From Labilithrix luteola (GTDB lineage: Bacteria; Myxococcota_A; Polyangia; Polyangiales; Polyangiaceae), in contig JAMFST010000687.1 in assembly GCA_026225435.1 (NCBI GenBank), positions 1-6,142 of the forward strand: a stretch of DNA of 6,142 bases, written 5' to 3'. Of the stretch, positions 5,856-6,142 are shown in pieces (within the stretch, counting starts at the first letter, position 1; each line of letters begins with the position of its first letter). Both the position numbers and the translations under genes were made by a program. Under the pieces are notes generated by a model, which did no database searches, had not been told where the DNA came from, and saw only the letters and a program-made list of their open reading frames with translations.

Positions 5856-5887
5856 GGTGCCCGCGGCGAAGCAATCTGCAAACAATG

Positions 5888-5946
5888 GTGCCACGAACGT
5901 GAAGACTTGTGTTACCCGGGAGCACGCCTCAGCTAGATCGTGGCAC
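5888..5946. promoter_or_regulatory. 9-bp inverted repeat in the tonB/exported-protein divergent spacer
   Basis: GTGCCACGA (5888-5896) is repeated as its exact reverse complement TCGTGGCAC (5938-5946), with centres 50 bp apart, about five helical turns. Each arm also contains a short self-complementary core (GTG-C-CAC or GTG-G-CAC), so each could bind a dimer. The right arm ends 17 bp before the ATG of the exported protein. The interval between them is locally AT-richer than surrounding genes and probably holds the promoters, but no convincing -35/-10 hexamer pair could be assigned. TCGTGGCAC also occurs at 664-672 inside a gene, so the word is not unique. Confidence 0.4.
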
Positions 5947-5963
5947 GCCTCCCGGAACGACGC

Positions 5964-6142
5964 ATGAATCGACTCTTCACTACGGCCAGGGCCCTGGCCG
6001 GTTTCGCGGGTCTCGCCGTGGGGCTCGTGGCGACCCCCGGTTACGCGCAGGATCCCACCGGCGGCAGCCTGCCGGCCGAGGCGCAGGAGGCGACTGCGCC
6101 CGTCCTCAAGACCCACCCGTCCCCGCAATATCCGGCTCAGGC
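5964..6142 (+). CDS. Exported TonB-system protein, probably a TonB-dependent receptor, 3' truncated
   Basis: Only the first 59 codons are in the window; the frame is open to the right edge. Residues 1-28 form a clear Sec signal peptide: MNRLF-T-T-A-R basic start, hydrophobic core ALAGFAGLAVGLVA, and probable cleavage after GYA before QDPTGG. The mature start is a short Gly/Ala/Glu spacer followed by APVLKTHPSPQYPAQA. This resembles the first strand of TonB C-terminal-type domains (P-x-x-YP-x-x-A). Some myxobacterial and related TonB-dependent receptors carry such a domain ahead of the plug and barrel. Divergence from tonB supports a role in TonB-driven uptake. An alternative is a secreted or periplasmic TonB-family protein without a barrel; the downstream sequence would decide. 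The ATG at 5964 is weakly supported by GGAA at 5954-5957. Confidence 0.65.
   Translation, partial: MNRLFTTARALAGFAGLAVGLVATPGYAQDPTGGSLPAEAQEATAPVLKTHPSPQYPAQ

Noticed and set aside
5811..6128. 105-aa minus-strand open frame antisense to the exported protein
   Set aside because: It covers the signal-peptide region of the + strand gene and the regulatory spacer, has no recognisable motif, and is best explained as a shadow.

Overview
This is a GC-rich (roughly 70%) chromosomal segment with strong G/C preference at third codon positions and densely packed genes. The gene content is an Ig-like surface-type protein, an energy-transducing TonB divergent from an exported TonB-system protein, and proteins of a style common in myxobacteria. 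That suggests a Myxococcota (delta-proteobacterial) genome. This is an inference from style; no rRNA or other marker is present. I see no mobile element, CRISPR array, tRNA or rRNA.

Layout, left to right. (1) Positions 2-232, + strand: C-terminal tail of a protein ending in a Big_5/SbsA-like Ig fold. (2) 508-1808, + strand: an unrecognised 224-aa protein and a class I SAM-dependent methyltransferase, joined by a 4-nt stop/start overlap. (3) 1768-4516: an accessory metabolic island. A LysR-type regulator and an epoxide-hydrolase-like alpha/beta hydrolase lie head-to-tail on the - strand, and a classical short-chain dehydrogenase diverges from the regulator. The short divergent spacer holds a dyad centred on the regulator's ribosome-binding site. 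The hydrolase and methyltransferase 3' ends overlap convergently by 41 nt. (4) 4530-4994, - strand: a small cytosolic-looking protein of unknown function. (5) 5041-5814, - strand: an energy-transducing TonB. (6) 5964-6142, + strand: the start of an exported protein, probably a TonB-dependent receptor with a TonB-like N-terminal segment. The roughly 150-bp spacer between (5) and (6) carries a 16-bp perfect palindrome and a 9-bp inverted repeat.

The LysR regulator probably controls the dehydrogenase and hydrolase. Together these could oxidise or reduce a carbonyl/alcohol compound and hydrolyse an epoxide, ester or halide. TonB and the divergent exported protein likely act together in proton-motive-force-driven outer-membrane uptake. 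Nothing here is clearly a new system. The more interesting points are the regulatory dyads, the methyltransferase and its uncharacterised partner, and two start-site questions.
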